Shown: positions 11,145 through 21,911, numbered from the stretch's first letter. The stretch is DNA of 64,000 nucleotides from Cydia pomonella (GCF_033807575.1 NC_084713.1:22543389-22607388), one strand, 5' to 3'. The notes: generated from the letters alone by a model not told the origin. Made by a program: numbers and translations.

Positions 11145-11495
11145 TTAGTCATATTTACTACTCCCGGGTTCGATCCTGGCAAGGGCGTTTATTTGTGTGT
11201 GTATCATCAATATTTGTTTCTAAGTTATGGCTGTTTTCTGTGTAAACAACCGAAAAAAAACATTAGCAACTTACTCGACATTAGAATGCTTGTCTGTGGG
11301 ATCATCAAAATTGAGTTCCACTAATGCGTATAAGTGACGATGTTTATTTTCCACAGAAGATAAAATTATATAACGTATATATAACTATATTTTATGGAAT
11401 ATATTGTCGAATAGTACCACAACATAAGCCTTACTGAGCTTGCTATGGAACTAGTTGGATCTGTCTAAAGTTGTACAAAAAAAATATTTATGTAT
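11145..11495 (+). mobile_element. Diverged S1 SINE
   Basis: Box B CGGGTTCGATCCTGG at about 11,165, then TTTATTTGTGTG, TATGGCTGTTTTCTGTGTA and, after an expanded middle, ACATAAGCCTTACTGAGCTT. The box A end is lost. Confidence 0.55.
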
Positions 11496-11562
11496 TTACT
11501 TGGAGCACATTTTCTCGGCAGTAGCGGAGACGGATAAGATATTTTCATTTAATTTGACGATC

Positions 11563-11820
11563 GGTCTGGCCTAGTGGGTAGTGAACCTGTGTTTGAAGCC
11601 GATGATCCCCGGGTTCGAATCCCGGTAAGAGCATCTATTTGTGTGATGAACACCGTTATTTATTCCTGAGTCATGGGTGTTTTCTATGTATATAAGTATG
11701 TATTTATCTATATACGTATGTATATAGTCGCCTAGTACCCATAGTACAAGCTTTGCTTAGTTTGGGGCTAGGTCGATATGTGTCAGATTGTCCCCAAATA
11801 TTTATTTATTTATTTGAAAT
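11563..11820 (+). mobile_element. S1 SINE, near full length
   Basis: Box A TCTGGCCTAGTGGGTAGTGA and box B CCGGGTTCGAATCCCGG (about 11,610-11,626), then GAGTCATGGGTGTTTTCTA, GTACAAGCTTTGCTTAGTTT and a TATTTATTTATT tail. It is the same variant as 35,551-35,806, sharing the TTTGGGGCTAGGTCGA-type 3' half. Confidence 0.8.
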
Positions 11821-12091
11821 ATCCGGACATAATTTAATTTTATACGAGGATATTGACTAATTTATGTAGACTCTGCTTTAAACAACCGATGCCAAAAAAA
11901 AAATCTTTATGGCATCGTCCGTCATACAAATTAAAAGAGATAAATAAAATAAAATAAAAATAAAAAAAGCCTTTTATTTCTTGCAAGTAGTTACAGTGTC
12001 AACATGATTCGAAAAATTGGAAGAAATATCTCGTAATTATGATAAGTAGTCAACAATTTCATTATATTCACAAAAAATTAAAATTGAATTT

Positions 12092-12715
12092 TTAAATAAC
12101 TCTAAGAATATTCCTACGCCACGAAGCAAGAACCCCTTCTCGGGTAAAGGCCTCATCCAGAGAGAGCCAGTTTGATCGGTCTTGTGCTGTTAGAGTCCAC
12201 TTTGGGCCAGCAATTTTTGCAATGTCATCGGACCATCGCATGTACGGTCTTCCATCTTTGCGTTTGCCTCTTGGTCCGGGCCACATAGTTATCTGGTTAG
12301 TCCATCTTTTGTCTGCCATTCTTGCGACGTGGCCTGCCCACTTCCATTTCAACTTTTTTGCATAATCTAGTGCATCTATCACATTTGTTTTTTTCCTAAT
12401 AAGTGTAAGTATGTCTAATTTTTTGTATCTTCTTTATATTTGTAACACTGCGTTCCATGCTTCTCTGACACGTTTTTATTTTGTTCTTTACATTATTCGA
12501 GAATTTCCAAGTTTGTGCGCCATATGTGAGTGATGGAAGCAGACTCATGTCTGCTTCCATCACTCATGACTCATGACTCATGTCCATAATCTTCCTTTTA
12601 AAATTAATCGGTAGATTTTTGCTCTTGAGTACTTCTTTATGACTCCAAAATTTGTTCCAGGCAATCTTTATCCTTCTCTCTACTTCAAGCTCATTTAAAA
12701 GAGGTAGTAATAAGA
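12092..12715 (-). pseudogene. RTE-like LINE ORF2 C-terminal part, frameshifted
   Basis: The last 96 codons (12,382-12,092) read LKWKWAGHVARMADKRWTNQ, GKRKDGRPYMRW, DDIAKIAG, AQDRSNW and LDEAFTRE, the conserved C-terminal block of RTE-type and related LINE proteins. Upstream, other frames give LDILTLIRKKTNV, KIKTCQRSMERS and, at about 12,700-12,590, LLPLLNELEVERRIKIAWNK followed by FWSHKEVLKSKNLPINFKRK. Several frameshifts and one inverted duplication show it is dead. Confidence 0.75.
12528..12565. repeat. Perfect 17-bp hairpin in a LINE remnant, with ACTCATG repeats
   Basis: GAGTGATGGAAGCAGAC (12,528-12,544), a 4-base loop TCAT and the exact reverse complement (12,549-12,565) are followed by ATGACTC repeats to 12,582. 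It interrupts an otherwise collinear LINE sequence. Confidence 0.85.
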
Positions 12716-12769
12716 AACGATGCCAGCTCGTCCAGAGGACGTTTTTACTGGAGAAGTAAACTATATGTG

Positions 12770-13012
12770 TTTATTATGTATGTATTTATGAGTGTTTTTG
12801 GAACTTATGTACGAAATGTCATTTGATATTTTCCACTAGCTTTTCGGTAAAGGAAAACATCGTGAGGAAACCTGCATACATCTGCGAAGAAATTTAAAGG
12901 TGTATGTGAAGTCCCCAATCCGCATTGGGCTAGCGTGGGACTATAGCCCGATCCCTCTCGTATGAGAGGAGGCCTGTGCCCAGCAGTGGGACGTATATAG
13001 GCTAAATTATTA
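12770..13012 (+). mobile_element. S2 SINE, 5' truncated
   Basis: Body TTTGGAACTTATGTACGAAA, GGAAAACATCGTGAGGAAAC and CCAATCCGCATTGGGCTAGC, ending GTGCCCAGCAGTGGGACGTA. The tRNA-like head is absent. The 3' half is the variant seen in reverse at 37,651-37,915. Confidence 0.7.
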
Positions 13013-13060
13013 TTTTATATTATTATATTATTATACGTAAGAGTTAAAAATTTAAAAAAT

Positions 13061-13347
13061 AAAAAACCGTGCAAGTACGAGTCGGACTCGCGCACGAAGG
13101 GTTCCGTACCATTATTTATAAAAACGGCAAAAAAATGTTTGTTGTATGGGAGCCCTCTTAAGTACTTATTTTATTCTGTTTTTAGTATTTGTTGTTATAG
13201 CGGCAACAGAAATACATCATCTGTGAAAATTTCAACTGTCTAGCTATCACGATTCATGAGATACAGCCTGGTGACAGACGGACGGACGGACAGCGAAGTC
13301 TCAGTAATAGGGTCCCGTTTGAGCCTTTGGGTACGGAACCCTAAAAA
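13061..13347 (+). mobile_element. P1-type repeat
   Basis: Head CCGTGCAAGTACGAGTCGGA, TTGTTGTTATAGCGGCAACA body, GTGACAGACGGACGGACGGA and the end GGGTACGGAACCCTAAAAA. It abuts the next P copy directly. Confidence 0.8.
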
Positions 13348-13422
13348 CGGCCAAGAGCATGTCGGCCCATGCTCAGTGTAGGGTTCCGTAGTTACCATTC
13401 GGTCAGAATAGGCTAAACGGGG
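13348..13422 (+). mobile_element. P4-type repeat head, truncated
   Basis: CGGCCAAGAGCATGTCGGCC and GTAGGGTTCCGTAGTTAC match the copy at 63,600; similarity fades after about 75 bp. Confidence 0.6.
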
Positions 13423-13743
13423 GCTAATAATAAATGTCATATACATTACAAGCACCAGGGAGTTTATACCTTTGTTTTATTTTCGGTTCTTGTCTGTTTA
13501 AATTTTTTGTGTTTTTTATTATTTATATAAGAATTCAAGCCTTGGCGACCCTCTACATCTCTAAGGATAATTTAATATCTTTTTTTATATTTTATCTCCG
13601 ACACTTAGAGACTTATAAATCTCTAAAGAATTTTAGTATTTTATGGTTTTATGTTATTTATCATAGTTTTTTTGTGTAATTTGACATTTAGAGACAGTAT
13701 ACATCTCTAATAAAGTATTTATTATTTCATCGATTCGATATTT

Positions 13744-16700
13744 CTGCCGTCCTATCACTAAAACCTATCAAAGCTGCATATTACCAGTTTTCGTTTGGAT
13801 TAATATTCTAAGACAGGAAAAAATTCTCTATCGACTGGTCTTGGAATCATATTTTTATCATTTGTAGTTACGGAGATACAGACTCGACCTAACACGCTAA
13901 CTGCATTATAATTTGATACTTCTCGATACTATAAAATCGCAAACCCACATTATTCTTCTATAAGTAATATAAAAGCGCTTAGCCAGTTGTTTATTTTAAT
14001 TAATCTTTTACAACATACAAAGCTAAAACACATTTACTTGGAAAAACTTTATAAATTTCCATTAAAGCCATTTAACCCTATTATTATGTTTTATCACGTA
14101 CACTTTTTTACAATAAATACTATACAAAAAAACAGTTACTACGCTTAAACATGGCTAACGTTCTTTAACTGTGTGTTTAAAAGACTTTTATTGCGATCCA
14201 TATTACAAATACACCACTAAAACCTATTTAGTTTTCTTAACGGGTAATTATGTTTGAGAAAAAGAATAATAATACAACAGTTAAACATGGCCAACTAACA
14301 ATGCTACGCTAAAACCCCGCTAAGTATAAAACATATTCCCTTAAATTTTATTACGTAGGACAGACAGTTTTTCAATGCGGCGCGCGCAGTAAGTTGTCTG
14401 TTTTCGTTGGTGAGTAATGGATGCATGTTTATGTCAAAAATGTCCGGTATGCGAATGTAAGTGTTAAATATCTCTTTATATTAAAGATTTAGGCACACTA
14501 AGATTAGATTTTAACTATCTTAGAATTTGTATTTTCCTACACATCTTTTAGACTACATAAATAAGTAATGAAATAAGGAATAATTTATAATTGTTATTTC
14601 TTTTATGCGTTATACGATTTTCAGAATACAGGCTTAGATTTAGCAGACCTAGAGAGAAGGGAATCTAAATAGGTACAGTTAAAAACAATGGCCAGTAGAG
14701 TATTAAAATCAACTCTGGCAGAACGCTTTGATTTATGTACCTATCACTATAACTTGAATTTCAGTGGATTTACCTTGAGACCGTAAGTGTCCGTGTAAGT
14801 CCAAATCAAAATGCTTTCTAAATTAGTGTTCGTGTTCATGGTGCAGATAGTCTATGTTAGATGAGTAAAAGAGCCTTGACGGTATGTTTAAAGTGATAGA
14901 AGAAGAAAATATAATTTGTTAGAGTTTATACAGTTATGAAATAAAACAGAAGACAACACGCTGCGCTGTTCTGTGCAAGAAAAATGAAGATCAAGAGGAA
15001 TCCACCTTTATATGCTGTTGACGAGGGCGTCAACTAGTAAGTAGGGACTTAATAACTATGGAACTAGATATCTATCACAGGAGATACATTAAGAGAACGC
15101 AATATGCCTTGTAAGATGTCGAAGTCACTCGTGTTGAAAGCATTACCGAAATCCAAGAACGATAACACCCTGATATACCATATTTGCACGTATATATGCA
15201 ATAATTTTTACAAGAGCGGTGAAGTGCTGTGCCATGTGGGGTAATCGGGTTTGGTTTATATGGATTTGTGAGCGCATGTCTATTCAAAACAGTAACCTGT
15301 TGATGTACAAAAGACACTCAAGAACTTTAGAGAGGAAAGGAAGAAATGGAAATAAATAGAGCGGTAGTCTAAGAAGAAGGAGGAATTGGACTTTTTAGCA
15401 AAGGAATAAGTAATAGCGGTATCTTATTAAAGCGACGGGAAAATATAAGAAGAAATACATATGATGATATGCTCAATAAGGTCAATTAGAGTTTTGGCTC
15501 AGATTGTCGACTCCAACGGCATTAGACGAGATGAACATTACGTCCTCTCTAAGGGCACTATCAGTGAATTGATCAAGGGAGGAAGAAGGATAGTCAGAAG
15601 TTGAGGTATTTGAAAAAAAGTTAGGTTGATGCATTAGAAGGAAAGTTTAGGATATCCTACTTACCGAGAAAATTTTTCAGAAGAAAAGAAGTCCAGATTA
15701 AGGGAGTCGAGACCAAAGAAGTCATTAATTCACCTTTTTGATGGTTCCAACTCCAAGTAACTTAAGAAACTACCAAACTTTAGTTGGTCCCCAAATTCAA
15801 CGAAATTATGAATTTGAAGCCTTTGATCATCTCCGCATATTGTACTGCAGTGATTCCGTAATGCATGACACTTAGCTTTATATTTATGCGAAAGATGTTA
15901 AAGGCAGATGCTAAAGTAGGTAACACATTTCTGTAAATTCGTTTTTTTATCTTATGTGTATCCAACTAGTAAGTCCTCACCGATTACAGAGACAACTGCT
16001 CCAAATTCGGCATAATTACTACAGATTTCGATGCCTCTAAACCTAGTAAGTAGCATGTTGAGTTACCTTTTACCATCGTAAAACTCAGGAAGTCACAAAT
16101 CCCATATAAAAAACTAGTAGGAATCTGAGAACTAATAGATTTTAGTGTGGTCATTTAGCCTTACTAGGTTTTTGAACTGGCAATCAAAGCGCGGGGGGCG
16201 CTTTTTCAAAAGTGGTCTTTATTAGGTACTGGGCCTTACATGGATCACCTGATACCTACCTTACAATGGTTAGTAATCTACGCCTACATCTAACAAATAT
16301 TTGAGACTGACACAATTTTCGTTTTTACTCCTTCGCGTAAAATTGTACAAAGCTGAAGACTGATTTGTCAGTATTTTTTACGTTTTTAATATTATTTTTG
16401 AATGCAAATAAATACATATACGATACAGGTGTGATTTATTCATTTAACAATAAGTAACTCTATAAACTTAGTACTATAATGCTAATCAACGGGATTTTAT
16501 TTAAAAAAAAATGCTAATATTTCCACGACTTAACGACGACAGTGAGCATTCGTCATTTAACGGGGTTTTAGAATAGGAACGCATACAAATTACTTCAATA
16601 TGTAGGGTCATTACATAGCTTAAAAAACGGTCACAATCCAATAACGTGTGTATTATAAATGTTTTCTAGGTAATATTTTAACAGATACAATATTATAAAA

Positions 16701-17112
16701 TTGTTCAGTACCTTTGCGGTTATTAAGCTATGTTTTGTTTATTACACAATTCACAATTACGATACTATAAACACGTAAATTGACTTTGGCCGTTATTTAG
16801 ATATTTTTTATATATTATTCAATTCTAAAGAACGGCTAAAGTATACTTAACGGTGTTTTAGGAGTAATATCGTACATATTTTAGTAATTATTTGCAATAC
16901 TAAAACACAAAATTGTGATTTTCTAATTAATAAAATAATATTTGAGAAAATGGTTTTCAAAAACAGTAAGCATAAATTTAGTTTTAATTTTTGCATAAAA
17001 GAAATCCCGAATAAATGTACACATTTTCTAGAGATATTGGTTTGAACGTTTTTTGCCCATATCTCAAAACTATAATTTGTGGGTTAGATAGGTTTTAGGG
17101 ATAGGACGGCAG
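13744..17112. mobile_element. 3369-bp terminal-inverted-repeat transposon
   Basis: The ends CTGCCGTCCTATCACTAAAA (13,744 on) and its complement ending at 17,112 match over 26 bp with one mismatch. ATTT precedes the left end and follows the right end, while the empty copy at about 26,920 has a single ATTT, so the target duplication is 4 bp. Subterminal motifs of the form TAAAAC(C/A)CCGYTAAGTATA occur near 14,309 and, inverted, near 16,845. The interior has no frame above about 80 codons and none resembles a transposase, so it is non-autonomous or decayed. I cannot assign a superfamily. Confidence 0.75.
14417..14467 (+). CDS. Cys-rich 16-codon micro-ORF or first exon (speculative)
   Basis: The frame reads MDACLCQKCPVCECKC then stop: 6 Cys in 16 residues. 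GTAAGT, a strong splice-donor match, lies inside it (14,457-14,462), so it could instead be an exon ending after CPVCE. TATAAAA is at 14,325, an ACAGTT initiator-like site at 14,364, and TGCGCGC, a metal-response-element core, on the minus strand at 14,382-14,388. It lies inside the transposon. Chance is a real possibility because the frame is so short. Confidence 0.2.
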   Translation: MDACLCQKCPVCECKC

Positions 17113-17458
17113 ATTTGTAATTGTTTTTTTTTATTGTTTGTAAAAATGGACATGTAAAAGTGCCCCTGTGGCCTATTTGCTAAATAAATGTTTGATATTT
17201 GATATTTCAGCGCACGTCTTTTGACTAAGGAAATAAGACTTTTTGCAATAAATCAAACGGCTGGATCGATCATGTTCGTTATAGCTGTAATTTAAAGCAT
17301 TTATTAAGCTGTTTTATTACGACTTTTTTCATAAGTTTTGGATCCATGGTTCAAAAGTTATAAGGGGTGGGGGCGGGGACGACACACAGTGTGTTTCATT
17401 CGGAGCTATTCTTTTCGAATATACTTTAACAGTTTTGAATGATTCCCGGTTAGTTTCA

Positions 17459-17877
17459 CTACACTTAAATCGACCGGGATATAAAAACAATATAAACGAT
17501 AATCACGGTTTATATCCCGGTCGATTTAGAAGCGCTGGTGGCCTAGCGGTAAAAGTGTTCGACTTGCAATCCGGAGGTCGCTGGTTCAAACCCCGGCTCG
17601 TACCAATGAGTTTTTCGGAACTTATGTACGAAATATCATTTGTTATTTACCAGTCGCTTTTCGGTGAAGGAAAACATCGTGAGGAAACCGGACTAATCCC
17701 AACCAGGCCTAGTTTACCCTCTGGGTTAGAAGGTCAGATGGCAGTCGCTTTCGTAAAAACTAGTGCCTACGCCAAATCTTGGGATTAGTTGTCAAGCGGA
17801 CCCCAGGCTCCCATGAGCCGTGGCAATATGCCGGGACAACGCAAGGAAGAACGATATCCCGGTCGATTTAAGTGTAG
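17459..17877. mobile_element. Palindromic mini-element, split by an S2 SINE
   Basis: Outer arms CTACACTTAAATCGACCGGG... (17,459-17,483) and its complement (ending 17,877) are a perfect 25-bp pair. Leaving out the SINE and one target copy, the element is only about 77 bp: two 25-bp arms and a loop of about 27 bp. A further 30 bp (17,429-17,458) before the left arm is unexplained. Confidence 0.7.
17529..17853 (+). mobile_element. S2 SINE with 17-bp target duplication
   Basis: Head TGGTGGCCTAGCGGTAAAAG (box A) and CTGGTTCAAACCCCGGC (box B), body TTTTCGGAACTTATGTACGA, 3' part ATGAGCCGTGGCAATATGCC. It is flanked by ATATCCCGGTCGATTTA at 17,512-17,528 and 17,854-17,870. Its 3' half is the variant seen in reverse at 39,271-39,490. 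The 117-codon frame across it is not a gene. Confidence 0.85.
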
Positions 17878-17990
17878 CGAATATACTTTATCAAAAATCG
17901 GTCGTTGGAGTCCCTTATTCGTTTTGAAATTCCTATTCAACGATACCCCACACCATTGAGTTAGAGCGAAAAATGTAAAAAAAAAATAAA

Positions 17991-18175
17991 TATGCTTGTA
18001 TGTTTTTATTTACCGTGCCCCTTATGACCTCAGGGGTTTATTATTTTAGAAATTTAAGTTATATAATTATTTAGATGAGATATAATTTCTTTTGGTTTTA
18101 TTTTATTAAGAATTTGAATTTGTAGTTTAGCTAATATGACAAACGTAGTTCGACAAACGCCAAACTAAAAGCAAT
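17991..18175. other. Unassigned spacer
   Basis: AT-rich; nothing recognised. Confidence 0.4.
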
Positions 18176-18963
18176 AACCGGACAAGTGCGAATCGGTCTT
18201 TCCCGCCGAGGGTTTCGTACGAATTTAACTTTTTTTTTACAAATTCATATTTTTAAGATTTGTCTCTGTACTTGCAGTTTAATTTCCATATTTTCATAGC
18301 TCTATGTCAACGGAAAGTAGGTACCTTGTAAATTTTGATTCCTTTGTCACTATCAAAATATACGTTTTTTTATTTTTTCAGATTCAATGGACTGTACACG
18401 TGAGTATAGGTTTTAATTTCGACTCGATGTATTTAAAAATTTTGTTATTATAGTGAATAAAAGCTTTGAAAACAAATAAAAAACCATACGAGATTTTAAA
18501 ATTAGTTCGATTTTTACCTGAAGCAAAAATATTTAACAAATACGAATATCACAGCCATTTGTGATGTTAGAAAAACGATAATTCAATAAAAGACGTCACA
18601 CCCGACCGAACCAAAAGGAATAATATTCATTGAGCATCGCAAATATAATCGAGAACGACATAAATCCCGAGGAAATAAAATTATGTGACTTGTTATCGAA
18701 AGAAAAATCAACAAATGGTTGAATATTTACTAAGGTAAATCAACAAATGATCATTCAGCATTTTTTACGGGGCTTTTTTGTCATTATCCTAAGGAATAAA
18801 AAAAATATTTTCAATGTATCTGGTTTAGCGTTGTTCATAACTATTCCAAATTTCAAATCGATTGCTTAAGTGGTTCTGGAGTATTTAGGGATGTAACAGA
18901 CAGACGGTAAGAGTCGTACCATAATGGTTCCTTTTGTACCTTTTTGTTACGGAACCCTAAAAA
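18176..18963 (+). mobile_element. P3-type repeat
   Basis: Head CCGGACAAGTGCGAATCGGT, GAGGGTTTCGTACG, AT-rich body, CAGACAGACGGTAAGAGTCG and TTACGGAACCCTAAAAAG. The stretch TTAGCGTTGTTCATAACTAT is shared with the copy at 5816. Confidence 0.7.
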
Positions 18964-19289
18964 GAGACTTGCCTCCGTCTTCGAGTTCATCAAATTAGAA
19001 GTTAATTTAAATATCAATCCTAAAATCACATATTTAGTCAGAATAAAAAATTCTTGCCTATTGAAGTTAAACAGAATTTTAAGACAATGCTTGCTTTACA
19101 ATTTAATGGCTTTGTTTAGTTTGTTGTCCAGATTTCCTGAAAGATGGCGCTGATCCAGACGTGAACTAGGTAACGCTAGCTGTAAACTAGGTAAAAAACT
19201 AGTAGGCTAGGCAGGTAGGTAGGTAGGTAATAAATCAATAATCTATTAATTAGTTGAGTAACAATAAGTCGAAAATCAGTTAGACCTTT

Positions 19290-19484
19290 CAGTAGCCCTA
19301 GTATAAATTTATTCGATAGTGAATCATGACGTACGCGTTTGCGTTAAGTCTCATTTTGTATGGGATTTAGAAACAGCGCGCCAAGCGGGACGTTATGGAA
19401 ACTCAAAATCCCATAAAAAATGAGACTTAACGCAAACGCGTACGTCCCGTTTCGCTATCGAATAAATTTACGCTAGGGGTACTG
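19290..19484. mobile_element. 195-bp MITE, copy 1
   Basis: The ends CAGTAGCCCTAGTATAAATT and its complement continue as arms of about 75 bp including GACGTACGCGTTTGCGTTAA, with a short centre AACAGCGCGCCAAGCGGGAC. The copy at 30,267-30,461 has exactly the same length. Confidence 0.85.
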
Positions 19485-19764
19485 TACTTATTGTCAAGTA
19501 TATGTATCAGTTAAACAATGGTTAATTATTATGCTACTTCTAACATAGCTTAAGTGTTATGTGATTATTATTAATACTGTATGGATTCCATCTGAAATAA
19601 TCATTTTTTAGTATTATTACGAAAATACTATTTGGAATCATACTCTATGTAGCGTGACTATCATTAGTCTGTCAATGGCATGAAATGTACGGGCCCTGAT
19701 TATGAACAGTTTAACTAAAGCTATCAAGCGACTGAAAACTTGGTGCTTCATAATTGGAGCTAAT

Positions 19765-21370
19765 CAAGAGTGAAATACGATCGCTGGGGAGTAACATCGC
19801 CCGCCGCTTGCTCGCACGCCACCCGCGCACCTATGAATTAAGTGCTGGCTTTAAACATTTCATAGATAATTTAATAGACAAAATTACTAACTTACGTATG
19901 ACGTCGATAAACATCGACACACTCTAATAACTCTAACTCTAATATGATCATTTAGATTAATGGTTCTGATCAGAAGGTACATTCATTTTGAACTAGAATA
20001 TCCCTAAATGTAGATTATAAGTGTTTAAATATCTCGTAATTATTCAATAAATGGACATTATTTATACAAAAAAGTCTTAGCTTTAAATGGATACTTTAAT
20101 CTTACATAAAAATATAGGTGCCGGTTCAAAATTTCGTCTCCAAAAACCAAATAATGGCCTAACATTTTAATAATATTTGTCAGCAAGCTGTTCGCTTCTA
20201 TATATATGTTGGGGACTAAAGACCCGATTCGAACTTTAAGATACGTCAAAAATTAGATCTATGGATCAGATATGATAGTGTCAAAAGTGTCATTTTTGTC
20301 TGCAGAAATATTTGATGTATTTTAAGCTCGAATCGGGCTGTAAAACATGATTGCTGGGGAGTTACCGCCGATTGCTAACCCGCCACAGGTGCACTTATGA
20401 ATTAAGATGACTTTACATATTTAATAGAGAATTCAAAAATAAAGTTAGTAGTGCAATATATAATGAAATACTCTACAAGTAACGAGTTGACCATTTTGAC
20501 CTCAGAAATCGCTAAATATGCGTAACAATGGCTTAAGAATCTAGCCATTTTTAAGATTAACACGACCTTAATTAGGAAGTCTAAGTTTCATTTAAAAATT
20601 GAATCTTACGTAAAAAATCGATTAAACATCAACCAGACACTGCTACATTATCATGTTCAGATGTTTGTGATGCACGCTCCGATATATCTGATGTAGACTA
20701 AAACACAATCGCTGCCGAGGGAGCTATCGTAGATTGCAACACGCCACCAGACGATGCACTCGCCAATTAAGTTTTAAAGTGCTATTGGTGTTATTCATAA
20801 ACACCAATCCAGTCTAACGAGCCCTGGATCTTATGTCCTTATCCGTCATTTTGACATATGTGTTTATTAGAAAGAGAGAAAATTTAACTGACAAACAATT
20901 AATAAATAGATAAGAGATCTAACATACAAAGAAACACGACCATTTGTACATTTAGACCACTCGGCGCAGTTGGCCTTCGAAATCGCTAAATGTAAATACC
21001 TCGTCATTTTTAGGGTTTCCTTATTTGAACATAAATACAATAAAATGCATCGATATTCTAAGCACTCCGTTCTCTCCAATATATTTGACGGCGCCGAGGG
21101 AGCTGTAGCAAACACGCCGCCGGACGATGCACATGCGAATTAAGTGCTGACTTTAAATATTAGCTTTCGTAAAGCCGGCAACAACGTTGGCATTTCAACT
21201 TGGTTATAGTAGATTACATCGAAACAACTTGTTTTAGTAGAATAAACTTTGTCCGATAAAGGTGGTGTTAGGATAACTCATCTGAATTCCTGTTGCGACA
21301 TTACTGCTGCGGAGTTAATCCCGCCGCAGTATTTGTCTATTTTCTTGACAAAATGTGAGTTAATGACGTT
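19765..21370. repeat. Decayed long-period tandem array, about five units
   Basis: A recurring block with GCTGGGGAGTTA-type, CGCCGC, ACACGCCACC, GACGATGCAC and GAATTAAGTGCTGACTTTAA motifs is seen near 19,790, 20,345, 20,705, 21,085 and 21,300 in decreasing quality. Between blocks, AAATCGCTAAATRTG-like motifs also recur near 20,010, 20,507 and 20,982. One interval contains the MITE at 20,219. Neither strand keeps a frame across units. Confidence 0.5.
20219..20343. mobile_element. CCCGATTCGA-type MITE, copy 1
   Basis: AGACCCGATTCGAACTTTAA at the left pairs with TCGAATCGGGCTGT at the right. It shares ACTTTAAGATACGTCAAA with the copy at 26,340. Confidence 0.65.
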
Positions 21371-21498
21371 TGGATGCCAACTGCAACTGCAAAAAATATT
21401 GTGTGCAACGGTACATTATCTAGGCATTATTAGGTACCCTTATTAAGTACCTGTTGTACAAAATACTATTTGGTTTTTATGGGTTGTACACCTGGCTA

Positions 21499-21773
21499 AC
21501 GGCCCGATTCGAAGAATGATTTAGACACGTTTAAGACCTTGGAAAGATTTTTAAATTATCGATAACTAAACGCCATGTCAAAATTGACGTTTATTTTAAT
21601 TCCGATGTGATCCCAATGAGATCTATCTACGATATTTCTAATTTCAAAGTGACATTGATTGCCCGAATCGAGCTGCTTCTGTCAATTATACGACATACAA
21701 ACGATATCTAAATGAGAACTTATCTAAACCAGAAATTATCGTTATCGTATCTCATTCTTCGAATCGGGCCGTA
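21499..21773. mobile_element. CCCGATTCGA-type MITE, copy 2 (275 bp)
   Basis: The ends ACGGCCCGATTCGAAGAATG and the exact complement bound a body shared with 36,057-36,327, including CATGTCAAAATTGACGTTTA and TATACGACATACAAACG. Confidence 0.85.
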
Positions 21774-21791
21774 AGATTTTGTAACTAGGGG

Positions 21792-21911
21792 AAATTGGGT
21801 AGGTGATTCCGAAAAACATTTAAAAATCAATATTCCGTTGCAATAAGAGGTCTTTTTTGGAATATATCGGCACTTTTTGAGTGTTTTTTTCCTTTCGGAA
21901 TTACCCAAATA
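21792..21911. mobile_element. Small inverted-repeat element
   Basis: AATTGGGTAGGTGATTCCGA at the left pairs imperfectly with TTTCGGAATTACCCAAAT at the right, about 120 bp in all. Confidence 0.5.

Larger units (their letters stand above)
13480..17208 (+). repeat. LINE-like 3' end split by a transposon
   Basis: 13,480-13,743 and 17,113-17,208 together match the uninterrupted minus copy at 26,819-27,075 (roughly 90% by eye). The left half has paired CATCTCTAA motifs; the right half contains GACATGTAAAAGTGCCCCTG and ends TTTGATATTTGATATT. I assign it as a non-LTR 3' end because of that terminal repeat and the polar tail; no coding part is present. Confidence 0.65.
17265..17990 (+). mobile_element. 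P4-type repeat, 3' part, split by nested insertions
   Basis: ATCATGTTCGTTATAGCTGT, GGTTCAAAAGTTATAAGGGG, TCGGAGCTATT and CGATACCCCACACCATTGAG follow the order seen at 63,840-64,000 and 2566-2660. The interruption is 17,429-17,877, flanked by the 13-bp repeat CGAATATACTTTA (17,416-17,428 and 17,878-17,890). Confidence 0.6.

Noticed and set aside
17435..17788. 117-codon plus frame
   Set aside because: It spans a palindrome arm and an S2 SINE head; not a gene.
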